From Bacteroidales bacterium (GTDB lineage Bacteria > Bacteroidota > Bacteroidia > Bacteroidales > P3): DNA of 64,000 nucleotides. Position 1 is the first letter of the stretch. Each line of letters begins with the position of its first letter. Under the pieces are notes generated by a model, which saw only the letters and a list, made by a program, of their open reading frames with translations, searched no databases and was not told the origin of the DNA. Shown piece after piece: positions 24,762 to 35,054 of this stretch. The position numbers and the translations under genes are program-made. The stretch lies in contig JAFWOP010000048.1 in assembly GCA_017545365.1 (NCBI GenBank), forward strand, positions 1-64,000, written 5' to 3'.

Positions 24762-26195
24762 TTACTCCTCGGGGGCGAACATGGGGTCCCAGGCGGGGAG
24801 CATGATGGGCTTTTGGTTCATCATGGCGCGGATGTTGGCGGGGATGTATTTTTCTTCCAATACGACGCGGAACATGTATTCGTTGAACCAGTCGTTGGTC
24901 ATGATGAGGAAGCCTTGGTAGCCGTAGCTGCTGCCCCAGCTGTTCTCCACCATCCATTTGAGGGGTTTGCCGTCCTTGTCAAGGTCGACGGCGCAGAGGG
25001 TCATGGCGTGGCTGCTGCCGCTGGCGAAGGTGCTGACACGCTGTTTCTTGTTCATGCCGAAGGTGGTGCCGAAGAGCGACTCGTAGTCGTAGTTGTTCAT
25101 GTCCATGAATCCTTTGTCGCGGTTGAGGAATTTGCCCACGTCGCAGCTGAAATACATCATGGTGCTGTCCTTGATAGAGGCGATGCACATGGGCGCGATG
25201 TCCTCCATGGGGAGGTTGAGGTAGCGCCAGTTCTGGCCGTCGTAGACGTGGCGGTCGTACTGTATCTCATACACTTTGTAGTATTCGCGGGTGGGGTCGT
25301 TCATGACCATGTAGTACTTGGAAAAGTCGGTCTTGGCAAATTTCTCGTAGAAGGATTTGGGGGTGTAGGTGTCGGTGGCGACGATTTCGCCCTTGGCGTT
25401 CTTCTGCTGCCAGGTGAACTGAGCGGGAGGCTCGCCCATGGTGAGGGCCAGCATGCGGTAGATGGTGCTCAGCATATCGGTTTTCTTGGCTTGCAGTTTT
25501 TCGGGGGTGATGCCTTTCTGTACGGCCATGTCGCGCAGCTGTAGGGCATCCTCGCGCAATTTGAGGGCCAGCAGGTTGCTGATGCCGGAGGTGTTGTTGG
25601 TGTTGTAGGTTTCGGGCATCACGTCGGCGGGTACCAGGCCGTATTTGTCAATCAGGTTGGCCACGCCGGTAAACTGGCCGCCGTCGCCGATGGGGTTTTT
25701 CATCAGCCATTCCACCTCTTTGCTGTCCATGGGCAGTTTGTAGGTGTCAATAATGGCTTGTAGGAAGAGGTTGGACTTTTCCAGCTGGTCGTAGAAGAAG
25801 AGGTAGGCCTGTGAGAACTGGAAGTCGTTGGGCAGCCCATGCTGGCGTATGGCCTTGTTGCGCAGTACGTTCATGCCGGTAAACATCCAGCAGCGGCCGG
25901 AGGATTTCTGGTCGGTGACGGCCTTGCTCTCTACGCGGTTGGAGAAGTGGGAGTCGAAGGCGGTGGCGTTCTCGTAGTTGAGTGCCAGCTTGGCGGGGCT
26001 GTTGGTGACGAGGATGTTGCGCAGGGCTTTGTCTGTGGCGTTGCTGCCGTAGCTCTTTTTTATCTGCTGCATCATTTCGGTGGTGATGCCGCCGGTGGGT
26101 TGTGCGCTGATGGCCGTTTTGGAGGACTTGCGTTGCGCCTGGATGGGCAATGCCAAAGTCAGGGCGAGTGCTAATGCGATGTATTTTGCTTTCAT
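24762..26195 (-). CDS. Secreted bleomycin hydrolase/PepC-type aminopeptidase
   Basis: A 477-residue C1B cysteine peptidase with a signal peptide (MKAKYIALALALTLALPIQAQ). The core matches PepC well: DQKSSGRCWMFTG (catalytic Cys102), SSHAMTLCAVD for the His, and MVENSWGSSYG for the Asn. Cytoplasmic relatives form hexameric cages; the exported form is typical of Bacteroidales. It is distinct in sequence from the peptidase at 22662, so the two are old paralogues rather than a recent duplication. It lies 17 bp after the TlpA-type lipoprotein gene and probably shares its transcript, which suggests joint work in envelope redox or peptide turnover. Confidence 0.93.
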   Translation of the reverse strand: MKAKYIALALALTLALPIQAQRKSSKTAISAQPTGGITTEMMQQIKKSYGSNATDKALRNILVTNSPAKLALNYENATAFDSHFSNRVESKAVTDQKSSGRCWMFTGMNVLRNKAIRQHGLPNDFQFSQAYLFFYDQLEKSNLFLQAIIDTYKLPMDSKEVEWLMKNPIGDGGQFTGVANLIDKYGLVPADVMPETYNTNNTSGISNLLALKLREDALQLRDMAVQKGITPEKLQAKKTDMLSTIYRMLALTMGEPPAQFTWQQKNAKGEIVATDTYTPKSFYEKFAKTDFSKYYMVMNDPTREYYKVYEIQYDRHVYDGQNWRYLNLPMEDIAPMCIASIKDSTMMYFSCDVGKFLNRDKGFMDMNNYDYESLFGTTFGMNKKQRVSTFASGSSHAMTLCAVDLDKDGKPLKWMVENSWGSSYGYQGFLIMTNDWFNEYMFRVVLEEKYIPANIRAMMNQKPIMLPAWDPMFAPEE

Positions 26196-26212
26196 ATTGT
26201 GTTGGGTTTAGA

Positions 26213-27340
26213 TTATTCCAGTCCGAGGGTTTTGATGACGGCGGCCTCGATGTCGTCGCCACGCAGGCCACGTTTTACGATGACTCCTTTTCGGTCGAGG
26301 AGCAGGATGGTGGGTATGCCGATGATGCCGTAGGCCTCGGTGGCGGCGCCCACGGTGTCAATCAGCTGGGGATAGGCTATTTCGAGCTTTTGAACGGCGG
26401 CCTTGTGGTCGGCGACGTTGTCCCACACGTCTACACCTATGATGTTGAGACCCTTGTCGTGGTACTCGGCGTAGAGGCGGTTGAGGTTGTCGTTGATTTC
26501 CTGGCGGCAGGGGCTGCACCATGAGGCCCAGAAGTCTACCAGCGTGATGTAGTGGGTGTCGACAAGTGAGCTCAGCTGTGTGGGCTGGCCGGTTGCAAAG
26601 TCGATGCCGTCGATGTTGGCAAAGGGTTTGCCCTCGGAGGTGTTGGCGAGGTGGAAGAGCTGGGTGCGGGCCTTGCGGAGGGGTTCGTAGTCGGCCACGA
26701 TGGGTGCGGCATGGTTCATCAGGTAGTCGAGGCTGTCGAAGGTGATGCCGTCGTAGAAGACCACCTGGCTCAGTGCGTAGGCCCCCAGCACGTTGTTGGC
26801 GTTGCTGCTGTAGGCGTGGCGCGAGATGTCGAGCAGGTGTGCGGTCAGCAGGCTGTCGGCCATGTTGTAGGCAGTGCGGGCTTCCTGTTGTGCCTCTTCG
26901 TCTTCGGCTGTGTAGTACTGCTGTAGACATTCGTCCCTGCGGCCAGACAGTTCTACGGTGGTGGGGTTGGCGGTGTAGGTGCTGTAGAAGAGGTCGTTGA
27001 GGGGTGTGCCGGAGAGCGAGTCGCTCACCAGGTCGATGTAGATTTTGCCAGGTTCCAGCACCAGCGTGCTAGAGCATTGCAGGGCCGATTTGTTCGACTC
27101 GGCAAAGATGCGTCCCATCATCGGCTTTTCAACAGTGTGTCTGAAAAGGAATTTGCCTCCTTTCACAGTGGTGGAGTCGATGGTGTCGTTGTTGTCGAGG
27201 GTGCCTAGGTAGATGGTGCAGCCTTCGAACTCGCCAAGTGTTATTTCACCATTAATGGTGATACCGTTTTTGTCGTGGTTGCAAGAATTGAGAAGTCCTA
27301 GTAGGACGATGCTGATTATTAGTGAGATATGTTTGTACAT
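26213..27340 (-). CDS. TlpA-type thioredoxin lipoprotein with DUF4369
   Basis: A 375-residue lipoprotein (lipobox ending at Cys20, LLGLLNSC). The N-terminal beta region INGEITLGEFEGCTIYLG is DUF4369, followed by a helical linker, then a thioredoxin fold with the redox site WCSPC in LVDFWASWCSPCRQE and the cis-Pro loop GIIGIPTILLL. It probably reduces disulfides or cytochrome apoproteins at the periplasmic membrane face. It is the first gene of a two-gene operon with the C1B peptidase, which has a catalytic thiol; keeping that thiol reduced would be a plausible link (inference). Confidence 0.9.
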   Translation of the reverse strand: MYKHISLIISIVLLGLLNSCNHDKNGITINGEITLGEFEGCTIYLGTLDNNDTIDSTTVKGGKFLFRHTVEKPMMGRIFAESNKSALQCSSTLVLEPGKIYIDLVSDSLSGTPLNDLFYSTYTANPTTVELSGRRDECLQQYYTAEDEEAQQEARTAYNMADSLLTAHLLDISRHAYSSNANNVLGAYALSQVVFYDGITFDSLDYLMNHAAPIVADYEPLRKARTQLFHLANTSEGKPFANIDGIDFATGQPTQLSSLVDTHYITLVDFWASWCSPCRQEINDNLNRLYAEYHDKGLNIIGVDVWDNVADHKAAVQKLEIAYPQLIDTVGAATEAYGIIGIPTILLLDRKGVIVKRGLRGDDIEAAVIKTLGLE

Positions 27341-27368
27341 GATTTGTTGTGTTTTTTAGTACAATTTG

Positions 27369-27376
27369 CAAAGATA
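27369..27376 (-). promoter_or_regulatory. -7 element of the TlpA/C1B operon
   Basis: TATCTTTG on the minus strand, 29 bp before the ATG at 27340. Confidence 0.65.
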
Positions 27377-27718
27377 CGCTTTTTTCCTCGTTTGGCGGAT
27401 GTTTTGCCTCATTTTTTTTCATTCCTTTTTGTAATGTGCAATTAAACGGCTGGCTCTAGGGACGTTGAAATAGCGGTCTTTCTTAACAGGCTGTCCTTGT
27501 CGCATGTGCTGGGAGGGGAATGGCTCAATGGGGTGCCAAATTTGGCAATATCGGGCTGGGGGCATCGTCCTGTGGGTCTGAAAAGAGTTTGGCGAGGGAT
27601 GATGACAGTGAAGAATGGTGAAATCGCAAGTGTAAGAGTTATAGTGTGTTATTGCTTTGCTGTCGGTTAAAAAAGGTTTTTGTGTTATGTGAATGCTGTG
27701 TATGTCAAAAAAAAAGAG
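27377..27718. other. Gene-free gap upstream of guaB
   Basis: About 340 bp between divergent promoters. I see no open frame with a product, no tRNA-like structure, and no convincing riboswitch fold. The middle (27450-27600) is GC-rich and the ends are AT-rich. Confidence 0.5.
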
Positions 27719-27726
27719 TATCTTTG
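27719..27726 (+). promoter_or_regulatory. -7 element of guaB
   Basis: TATCTTTG, 33 bp before the guaB ATG; no clear -33 TTTG is seen. Confidence 0.65.
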
Positions 27727-27759
27727 CACAATTTTTTAGAGTAAAATAAATATATAATT

Positions 27760-29232
27760 ATGTTTACAGATACTTCCAAATTCATCGGCGAAGGCCTCAC
27801 ATACGACGATGTGCTGCTTGTTCCAGCCTATTCTGAAATCATTCCCAGCGAAGTGACGGTGGCAACCCGCTTTTCGCGCAACATCAACCTGAACATGCCG
27901 CTGGTGTCGGCAGCCATGGACACGGTGACCGAGGCTGCTATGGCCATCGGTATGGCGCAGGAGGGCGGTCTCGGCGTGCTGCACAAGAATATGTCGATTG
28001 AGCGTCAGGCCAACGAGGTGCGTAAGGTAAAGCGTGCTGAGAACGGTATGATTGTTGACCCCGTGACCCTGACCAAGGACGCTTTGGTCAAGGATGCCTT
28101 GAAGCTGATGAACGAGTATGGCATCGGCGGCATTCCCATCGTGGACGAGAACAAGGTGCTTATTGGCATGGTCACCAACCGCGACCTGCGTTTCGAGCGT
28201 CAGATGGACCGCCCCCTTTCGGAGATAATGATTACCAAGCTTATCACCACCCATGTGGGCACCACCTTTGCCGAGGCCACCGACATTCTGCAACAACATA
28301 AGATTGAGAAGCTCCCCGTCGTTGCCGACGACGGCAAGTTCTTGGGCCTCATTACCTACCGCGACATTATGAAGACCAAGGAGCGCCCCTTGGCATGCAA
28401 GGACAGCAACGGGCGTCTCTGTGTGGCCGCCGGTGTGGGTATCACCCCCGATATGATGAAGCGTGTGGATGCCCTGGTCAAGGCTGGTGCCGACGCCATC
28501 GTCATCGACACCGCCCACGGTCATAGCAGCAATGTGGTGAAAGCCCTCAAGACCGTTAAAAGCAAATATCCCGACATCGACGTGGTGGTGGGCAACATAG
28601 CCACTGGTGAGGCAGCGTTGATGCTGGCCGAAGCCGGTGCCGATGCCATTAAGGTGGGTATCGGACCGGGAAGCATCTGCTCCACCCGTATCGTCGCAGG
28701 AATCGGAGTGCCCCAGCTTACAGCAGTGTGCGAATGTGTGGGCGCTCTGAAACAGAAGGGCTACGATGTGCCTATCATCGCCGACGGCGGCATCCGTTAC
28801 AGCGGCGACATTGTGAAAGCCCTGGCAGCAGGTGCCAGTTCGGTCATGGTCGGTTCGTTGGTGGCCGGCACCGAAGAGGCCCCTGGCGAGACCATCATCT
28901 TCGAAGGCCGTAAGTTCAAGTCGTATCGCGGCATGGGATCGTTGGAGGCCATGCAGTGCGGCTCCAAGGACCGCTACTTCCAAGAAAAGGAGACCGATGC
29001 CAAGAAGCTTGTGCCCGAAGGCGTGGTGGGTCGTGTGCCTTACAAAGGCACCTTGGGCGAAGTGCTCTATCAGATGGTGGGCGGACTGAAAGCCGGTATG
29101 GGCTACACCGGTTCGCGCGACATCAAAGCCCTCCAGCAGGCCAAGTTTATCCGCATCACCGCTGCCGGCCGCACCGAGAGCCATCCCCACGACATTGCCA
29201 TCACTCGTGAGGCTCCCAACTATTCAAGATAG
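27760..29232 (+). CDS. guaB: IMP dehydrogenase
   Basis: Oxidises IMP to XMP with NAD+, the committed step of GTP synthesis; cytoplasmic tetramer. The 490 residues match the family length. Visible features are [14 protein letters not shown] at the N-terminus, two CBS domains at about residues 95-210, the active-site loop GPGSICSTR with the catalytic Cys307, [10 protein letters not shown], and the mobile flap with YFQE. It heads a plus-strand run with two periplasmic chaperones, a MoxR ATPase, an unknown secreted protein and panB; the 62-bp gap after guaB may carry a second promoter. Confidence 0.98.
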   Translation: MFTDTSKFIGEGLTYDDVLLVPAYSEIIPSEVTVATRFSRNINLNMPLVSAAMDTVTEAAMAIGMAQEGGLGVLHKNMSIERQANEVRKVKRAENGMIVDPVTLTKDALVKDALKLMNEYGIGGIPIVDENKVLIGMVTNRDLRFERQMDRPLSEIMITKLITTHVGTTFAEATDILQQHKIEKLPVVADDGKFLGLITYRDIMKTKERPLACKDSNGRLCVAAGVGITPDMMKRVDALVKAGADAIVIDTAHGHSSNVVKALKTVKSKYPDIDVVVGNIATGEAALMLAEAGADAIKVGIGPGSICSTRIVAGIGVPQLTAVCECVGALKQKGYDVPIIADGGIRYSGDIVKALAAGASSVMVGSLVAGTEEAPGETIIFEGRKFKSYRGMGSLEAMQCGSKDRYFQEKETDAKKLVPEGVVGRVPYKGTLGEVLYQMVGGLKAGMGYTGSRDIKALQQAKFIRITAAGRTESHPHDIAITREAPNYSR

Positions 29233-29294
29233 GTTGAAAACGCACGAAGTTATCCAGTATAAAATAATTGTAGCTAAACGTAGCAATATAAAAC

Positions 29295-31385
29295 ATGAGA
29301 AAAGTATTCTTAACATTGTTTTTCGCCGCCTCGGTATTGGCCTCTGTCGCCCAGAATGCCAACGACCCCGTGATTTTTGAGATTGGCGGCAAGAATTTTT
29401 ACAAATCGCAGTTCATGAAGGAGTTTCTGAAATCGATGGGCCGAGACCCACAGGCAGCTCCTACGGCCTGCACCTACGAGAAACGCAAAGCTTTGGAGGA
29501 TTATGTGCAGCTTTATGTCAACTTCCAAACCAAACTGGCCGATGCCTATGCCCTCGGATATGACACTTCTCAACTACTGAACAACGAGCTGGCCGGCTAC
29601 CGCAGAGAGTTGGCAGCCCCCTATCTGATTGACTCTACCACGCTGAGCAACCTTTTGCACGAGGCTTACGAGCGGAACCAGTATGTGCTGCATGCCGCCC
29701 ATATCCTCGTACCCTGCCAGGAGAACGCCGTGCCGGCCGACTCCCTCAAGGCCTACAATCACGCCATGGAGCTCTACCAGCAGGCACTCAACGCACCGAA
29801 CTTCTACACCGTCGCCCAGCAGGAAATGCGTGCCCAGCGGCTTGACAACCGTGACCCCTTGGTGCGCGAGAAGGCCAACGAAATCAACCCGACAGAGGGC
29901 GACCTGGGATGTTTTACGGTGTTTGATATGATTTACGCTTTCGAGTCCGCCGCCTACAACATGACCCCCGGCCAGGTTTCCAAGCCTGTCCGTTCCCGTT
30001 ACGGCTACCATATCATCAAGCTGTTCGACCGTTATAAGTTTTACGGCAAGTCGCAGGTGGCCCACATCTGGATTTCGAACAACACCAACAAGGCCGAGGG
30101 CAAAATAAAGGACGCATACTCCAAACTGCAGAGCGGCATCGATTTCGGTGTGGTGGCCAAGAATTACAGCGACGACCGCTCCACTGCTGACAACGGCGGT
30201 ATTATGCCCGAATTGGCCCCCAACCAGCTCCCCGCCGATTATGTCGCGCAGCTGGCCAACGGGTTGGAAGTGGGTGAGTATACCAAGCCTTTCCACACCC
30301 AATACGGCTGGCACATCATCAAGCTCTTACGCAAAGAGACCCTTCCCGACTTCGAAAGCATGGTGCCTTACTACAAGTCGCGCATGACCCGCGGCGAACG
30401 CAGCACCAAACCCCAGAAGATATTCATCCAGCAGTGCAAGGACCGCTACAACTTTGTGGACTATACCCAGGTGGTGACCTCCAAGAAGAAGGCCAAAAAG
30501 GTGACCTACGCTGCCGATTACAAACAGGTGCGTGCCTTTGTCTCCGATTCCATCTTCTCGGCCATCTTCCACTACGACTCCAATCAGATTACCGACATGC
30601 GCCCGCTCTTCAAGATTGGCGACAAGGAGTATAACAATCGCCAGTTCGCTTGGTATATCCACAAGCACAAGAAGGTTCACCAACTCTGCAATATCGACTC
30701 GCTGGTGGCTGAAATGTATGACGGTTTTATCAGTTCCAAAGTGCTGGAGTATGCCAACAATCGCCTTGAGCTGGACAACGAGGATTTCCGAAACCTTATT
30801 GAAGACTACCGCCACGGCCTGATGATTTTCAGATACAACGACCGTATTGTGTGGTCCAAAGCACTACAGGACACCGTGGGCTTCGAACGTTTCTATCAGG
30901 AGGCGAGCACCAAACACAACATCAACGACACCAACGATGCTGTCTATTTCTGGAACGAACGTGCACGCACCCATATCTACACCGTGCCCGACAGCACCGT
31001 CCTCAATAGAGCTAAGGCCATGAAGGTCCTCAAGAAGGCCATGAAGAAAGGGTGGGAGAGCGCACAGCTGATAGCAGCCCTCAACGATAAGTCGAAGAAG
31101 AACAACTTTGTCTCCGACGAGCTCCAGCTTCTCGAGGAGGGTAATCAGTCGCTGCTCTCTTCCAACGAATGGCGCGAGGGCATGTATATCCATGATGCCG
31201 ATTCGGGTTATCAGATTATTGTGGTCGAGAAGATGCTGGCTCCATGCCTCAAATCGCGCGACGAAGCCCGCGGCTATTACCTCAACGATTACCAGAACTA
31301 TCTGGAAGAGCAGAACAATCTGGCCCTTCGTAAGAAATACAATGTGATTATCCATCAGGATGTCATTGACGATATTGTTTACTGA
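29295..31385 (+). CDS. Large parvulin-type peptidyl-prolyl isomerase
   Basis: A 696-residue periplasmic protein with a signal peptide (MRKVFLTLFFAASVLASVAQ). Two parvulin (PpiC-type) segments are visible: the first ends in SRYGYHIIKLFDRYKF, the second runs from VAHIWISNNTN to QYGWHIIKLLRKE. A long helical C-terminal half, possibly a chaperone arm, follows. It probably assists folding of outer-membrane or T9SS substrates as in PpiD/SurA systems. The next gene, a SurA homologue, starts 5 bp later, so the two act as a pair. Confidence 0.9.
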   Translation: MRKVFLTLFFAASVLASVAQNANDPVIFEIGGKNFYKSQFMKEFLKSMGRDPQAAPTACTYEKRKALEDYVQLYVNFQTKLADAYALGYDTSQLLNNELAGYRRELAAPYLIDSTTLSNLLHEAYERNQYVLHAAHILVPCQENAVPADSLKAYNHAMELYQQALNAPNFYTVAQQEMRAQRLDNRDPLVREKANEINPTEGDLGCFTVFDMIYAFESAAYNMTPGQVSKPVRSRYGYHIIKLFDRYKFYGKSQVAHIWISNNTNKAEGKIKDAYSKLQSGIDFGVVAKNYSDDRSTADNGGIMPELAPNQLPADYVAQLANGLEVGEYTKPFHTQYGWHIIKLLRKETLPDFESMVPYYKSRMTRGERSTKPQKIFIQQCKDRYNFVDYTQVVTSKKKAKKVTYAADYKQVRAFVSDSIFSAIFHYDSNQITDMRPLFKIGDKEYNNRQFAWYIHKHKKVHQLCNIDSLVAEMYDGFISSKVLEYANNRLELDNEDFRNLIEDYRHGLMIFRYNDRIVWSKALQDTVGFERFYQEASTKHNINDTNDAVYFWNERARTHIYTVPDSTVLNRAKAMKVLKKAMKKGWESAQLIAALNDKSKKNNFVSDELQLLEEGNQSLLSSNEWREGMYIHDADSGYQIIVVEKMLAPCLKSRDEARGYYLNDYQNYLEEQNNLALRKKYNVIIHQDVIDDIVY

Positions 31386-31390
31386 GCCTT

Positions 31391-32737
31391 ATGAAGAAGA
31401 AGTCATTCATAATCATAGCAGCCCTCCTTTGTGGCTGCCTCTTACAGGCTCAGAATCGTCAGTTGGCTGATGGTATCGTGGCCGTGGTGGGGCAGACCAT
31501 CATCAAGAACTCCGATATCGAGCAGGCTTATGCTCAAATACGTCTGCGCCAAGGTATTGATAATGCCCAGCTGGAGCGCTGCAATCTTTTGGAAAGCATG
31601 CTCATAAGCAAGCTCTTGGTCCATAAGGGTATGATTGACAGTGTTGAGGTGACCGACGATCAGGTGGAGGAACAGGTGGAACGCTACCTCAAGATGGCTG
31701 TCCAACAGGCCGGAGGCAAAGATAAGTTGCGCGATGTCTTCTTCGCCAGCTACGACGAGCTCCACGACCAATACTTCGACCTTCTCCACGACCGAATCCT
31801 CAGCCAGAAGGTGGAATATCAGCTGACCGAGAATCTGAAAGTCACCCCCGCCGAAGTGTTGGAGTATTTCTCCACCTTCAATGTCGACAGCCTGCCGGAG
31901 ATACCTACACAGTATGAGGTTTCCGAAATCGTCATCCAGCCCACTATCAGCGAAGAGGAACGCGACCGCGTGCGCGGCGAGCTGGCCGAGTTGCGCGAGC
32001 GTATCTTGAAGGGCGAGAAATTCTCCATGCTTGCAAAGCTCTATTCCCAAGACCCAGGTTCCGCCGCCAAGGGTGGCGAGTTGGGCTTCTTTGGACGTGG
32101 GCAGATGGTGAGCGAGTTCGAGACTGCCGCCTTTGCCCTCAAACCTGGCGAGGTGTCCCCCATTATTGAGACCCAATACGGCTTCCATATCATCCAGCTG
32201 ATTGAGCGTCGTGGCAACACCGTCAATGCCCGCCACATCCTCATGCAGCCCCGCACCTCGTCCGACGACCTGCTCAAGGCGCGCATCATGCTTGACAGCC
32301 TGGGGCAGGAAATCCGCCAGGGTAAGATTTCCTTTGAGGATGCCGCCAAGAAATACTCCGACGGCGTGAGCAAAAGCCAAGGTGGTGCCGTGATTAACCA
32401 GATGACCGGTAACAGCCGTTTCGACAAAGAAACCTTTGGCCAGTTTTATCCCGGTATTGGAATCGTAGCCATGGAGGAAGGCGAAGTGTCCAACGCCACC
32501 CCTATCACTACCGAGGACAACAAGAGTGCCTATTGCATTGTCAAGGTGACCAAAAAGATCCCCGCCCACAAGGCCAATCTCACCGACGACTACGACCGCA
32601 TCAGCAATGCCGCCCTCGAGGCCTCCAAAGCCAAGAAAATCATTGAGTGGAGCAACCGCATGGTCAAGACCACCTACATCCGTATATCCGACGATTATAA
32701 AGACTGCCCCAACTTCAAGGTCAACTGGCCTCGGTAG
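31391..32737 (+). CDS. SurA-like periplasmic chaperone/peptidyl-prolyl isomerase
   Basis: A 448-residue protein with a signal peptide ending LLCGCLLQAQ. The SurA-type N-domain (ADGIVAVVGQTIIKNSDIE) is followed by two parvulin domains, of which the first is clear (YSQDPGSAAKGGELGFFGRG, QYGFHIIQLIERRG) and the second more divergent (ARHILMQPR). It probably escorts outer-membrane proteins across the periplasm. It is tightly linked to the larger isomerase upstream. An internal Cys near the signal end does not form a convincing lipobox. Confidence 0.92.
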   Translation: MKKKSFIIIAALLCGCLLQAQNRQLADGIVAVVGQTIIKNSDIEQAYAQIRLRQGIDNAQLERCNLLESMLISKLLVHKGMIDSVEVTDDQVEEQVERYLKMAVQQAGGKDKLRDVFFASYDELHDQYFDLLHDRILSQKVEYQLTENLKVTPAEVLEYFSTFNVDSLPEIPTQYEVSEIVIQPTISEEERDRVRGELAELRERILKGEKFSMLAKLYSQDPGSAAKGGELGFFGRGQMVSEFETAAFALKPGEVSPIIETQYGFHIIQLIERRGNTVNARHILMQPRTSSDDLLKARIMLDSLGQEIRQGKISFEDAAKKYSDGVSKSQGGAVINQMTGNSRFDKETFGQFYPGIGIVAMEEGEVSNATPITTEDNKSAYCIVKVTKKIPAHKANLTDDYDRISNAALEASKAKKIIEWSNRMVKTTYIRISDDYKDCPNFKVNWPR

Positions 32738-32791
32738 CAGTGCAACATATTATTACTTCTCGCAACACACATTATCCAACTCTTAACTTCG

Positions 32792-33754
32792 ATGACAGAC
32801 AGCGAACGTTTAAACACATTTGTTAAGCAATACCACCTGCTCAAGGAAGAAATAGGCAAGGTCATTGTCGGACAGGACAAGGCGGTGCAAAGCCTCCTGC
32901 TTTCCATCTTCACCGGCGGGCATTGTCTGCTCGTAGGTGTGCCTGGCTTGGCAAAGACTTTGATGGTCAATACCCTTTCCCGCGCCTTAGGCCTATCCTT
33001 CAGCCGCATCCAGTTCACCCCCGACCTCATGCCCTCCGACATCACGGGCTCTGAGATATTAGACGAGAACCGCCGGTTCCAGTTTATCAAAGGCCCCGTA
33101 TTCGCCAATATCGTGCTGGCCGATGAAATCAACCGCACCCCCCCCAAGACTCAGGCAGCCCTGCTCGAAGCCATGCAGGAGAAGTCGGTCACCGTCTCCG
33201 GCAAGAGTTACCGTCTCCAGGCTCCATTCTTCGTCCTGGCCACTCAGAACCCCATCGAGCAGGAAGGCACCTATCCCTTGCCCGAAGCCCAGCTCGACCG
33301 CTTTATGCTCAACATACGCATCGACTACCCCTCTTTCCAAGAGGAGGTGGACATCGTGAAAGACACCACCGTCGACGCCACCCAGGAGGTAGCCGTCGTC
33401 ATGACCGCCGAGGACATTCTCTCTTTCCAAGAGGTCATCCGCCGCATCCCAGTGCCCGACAATGTATGCGAGTATGCGGTGCGTCTTGCCGCCTCCACAC
33501 GCCCCCATGCCGAGGGCGCTTCCGAGTTGGCTTCAAAATACCTCTCCTGGGGTGCTGGCCCGCGTGCTTCCCAGTATCTGGTCATGGGTGCCAAAACCCA
33601 TGCCGCCATGCAAGGGAAATATTCCCCCGACATTGAGGATGTCAACGCTGTCGCCGAGGAGGTGCTGCGCCATCGTATCGTGCGCAACTACTACGCCGAA
33701 GCCGAAGGCATTTCCACCGAACAGATTATCCATCGGCTGATTTCTAATTCATAA
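32792..33754 (+). CDS. MoxR-family AAA+ ATPase
   Basis: A 320-residue cytoplasmic AAA+ ATPase of the MoxR class. Walker A is GVPGLAKT (residues 49-56), Walker B is VLADEINR, sensor 1 is LATQNPIEQEGTYPLPEAQ, followed by LDRF. MoxR proteins usually work with von Willebrand A proteins encoded beside them, often in the Bacteroides aerotolerance (Bat) operon. Here no DUF58 or VWA gene follows; the next gene encodes an unknown secreted protein. So the usual partners must lie elsewhere or be missing. Confidence 0.93.
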   Translation: MTDSERLNTFVKQYHLLKEEIGKVIVGQDKAVQSLLLSIFTGGHCLLVGVPGLAKTLMVNTLSRALGLSFSRIQFTPDLMPSDITGSEILDENRRFQFIKGPVFANIVLADEINRTPPKTQAALLEAMQEKSVTVSGKSYRLQAPFFVLATQNPIEQEGTYPLPEAQLDRFMLNIRIDYPSFQEEVDIVKDTTVDATQEVAVVMTAEDILSFQEVIRRIPVPDNVCEYAVRLAASTRPHAEGASELASKYLSWGAGPRASQYLVMGAKTHAAMQGKYSPDIEDVNAVAEEVLRHRIVRNYYAEAEGISTEQIIHRLISNS

Positions 33755-33783
33755 TCGATTATTCATTAAAGCAGTATTGTGTT

Positions 33784-35052
33784 ATGAAGCGACTTTTGTT
33801 CACCTTTCTGTTGCTCTCCGCCTTCACGGCTTCCGCTCAACAGTCGGGTTTGTATATCCCTTCCGAAAAACCGCTGAAACCCAAGGAATTGCTCAAGGCT
33901 TGGATTAACCCCGAAGTCTTTTGTCTTCTGCTTCATTTCGATGAGGGTGACAGTTCCTATCGCGAGAGGGACCTCGACCTCCTCGACTCAGCCTACAGTA
34001 TTGCTTTCAGCCGCGAGAACCCCCGCCTCTACACCATGTCTATCGAAGCCTTTGGCGATGCTTGGAATACAGGATTGATGAATGCACGTGTCGAGTCGGT
34101 CTATCGCTATTTCACCATGCGTGGGCATGAGGTGATGCCTGTCCGCTTTGCCTACAACCCCATCCATTGCAGCTGCCATGGCGACACCGTCGAGCTCATC
34201 CGCTACGAGGTGCCTACCGATAAGCAGATTTATGACTGCGACGAACTCCCCCCCAGCCGCATGGTCTTCAACCAGAACATACAGCTCCAAGGCACTGTCC
34301 TCGTCACCTTCCGCCACGACCCCATGGAATGCCTGGGCGGCAATAGCGGGTGCTTCCTTCCTGCACAGGACAGCAACATCCGTGCCTACTACACCCAGCT
34401 GATTCTCAAGAAAGGCTCGGTCTATGCCGTTTACAACACTAAGGACGAGTGCCCGCCACCAGTCCAGCTGACCATTGACGAGCATCTCGACTACAAACAG
34501 ATTGTCGACCGCTTTTTCCTGGTGCCTCACCGCCGTCAGATTATTCTTCCTGTGGGCTATGTGGTGCTTCATTCCTCCTTCAACCGCAAACCCGACGAAT
34601 GTCGCTATCTTGCCGACTCCATCTTCATCCGCTTTCCTGTCACCGACGAACAGGTCGAAGGGGGCTTGCGCATCTTCGCTAAGAAATACACCTCCAAGGG
34701 CACCGAGTTCAAGTCGTTGCCCACCAAGAAAATCAAAGGCGGCCCGGTCCTTATGATTCAGGGTGCCATCAATGCCACTCAGTTCGACACCATCTTCCTC
34801 GCCAAGCGCATCGAAGCCGACGAGGTCAACAAATACCTCTATCGTGCCGACTCCCCCACCGAGCAGGGAGCTGTCACCATTATGGTCAAGGGCGAAGAGC
34901 AGTACTTCAAACCCTTCCGTGTCGACAGTAAGGGCGAATACGAGTTTAAGAAACCTTTCCGAGCCCTCTTGCGAATCATCGAGGCCGAAGAGGAGGATTT
35001 GGAATCCTCCGGCATCCGCTTCCGCAACGACGGCGACGAAGAAATAGAATAA
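33784..35052 (+). CDS. Secreted protein of unknown function in the MoxR-panB interval
   Basis: A 422-residue protein with a signal peptide ([19 protein letters not shown]). The mature part is mostly beta-like with several Cys pairs ([17 protein letters not shown]). It ends in a strongly acidic tail ([19 protein letters not shown]). No CTD or lipobox is present. I recognise no domain. It is 29 bp after the MoxR gene and 2 bp before panB, so it is cotranscribed with both. Confidence 0.75.
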   Translation: MKRLLFTFLLLSAFTASAQQSGLYIPSEKPLKPKELLKAWINPEVFCLLLHFDEGDSSYRERDLDLLDSAYSIAFSRENPRLYTMSIEAFGDAWNTGLMNARVESVYRYFTMRGHEVMPVRFAYNPIHCSCHGDTVELIRYEVPTDKQIYDCDELPPSRMVFNQNIQLQGTVLVTFRHDPMECLGGNSGCFLPAQDSNIRAYYTQLILKKGSVYAVYNTKDECPPPVQLTIDEHLDYKQIVDRFFLVPHRRQIILPVGYVVLHSSFNRKPDECRYLADSIFIRFPVTDEQVEGGLRIFAKKYTSKGTEFKSLPTKKIKGGPVLMIQGAINATQFDTIFLAKRIEADEVNKYLYRADSPTEQGAVTIMVKGEEQYFKPFRVDSKGEYEFKKPFRALLRIIEAEEEDLESSGIRFRNDGDEEIE

Positions 35053-35054
35053 TA

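Noticed and set aside
27377..27718. A purine-type riboswitch upstream of guaB
   Set aside because: I could not find the three-way junction or conserved core, and the promoter is only 33 bp before the start codon.
27736..29190. A 484-codon open frame antisense to guaB
   Set aside because: guaB is unmistakable on the plus strand. The antisense frame is His/Gly-rich noise typical of complements of biased codons.
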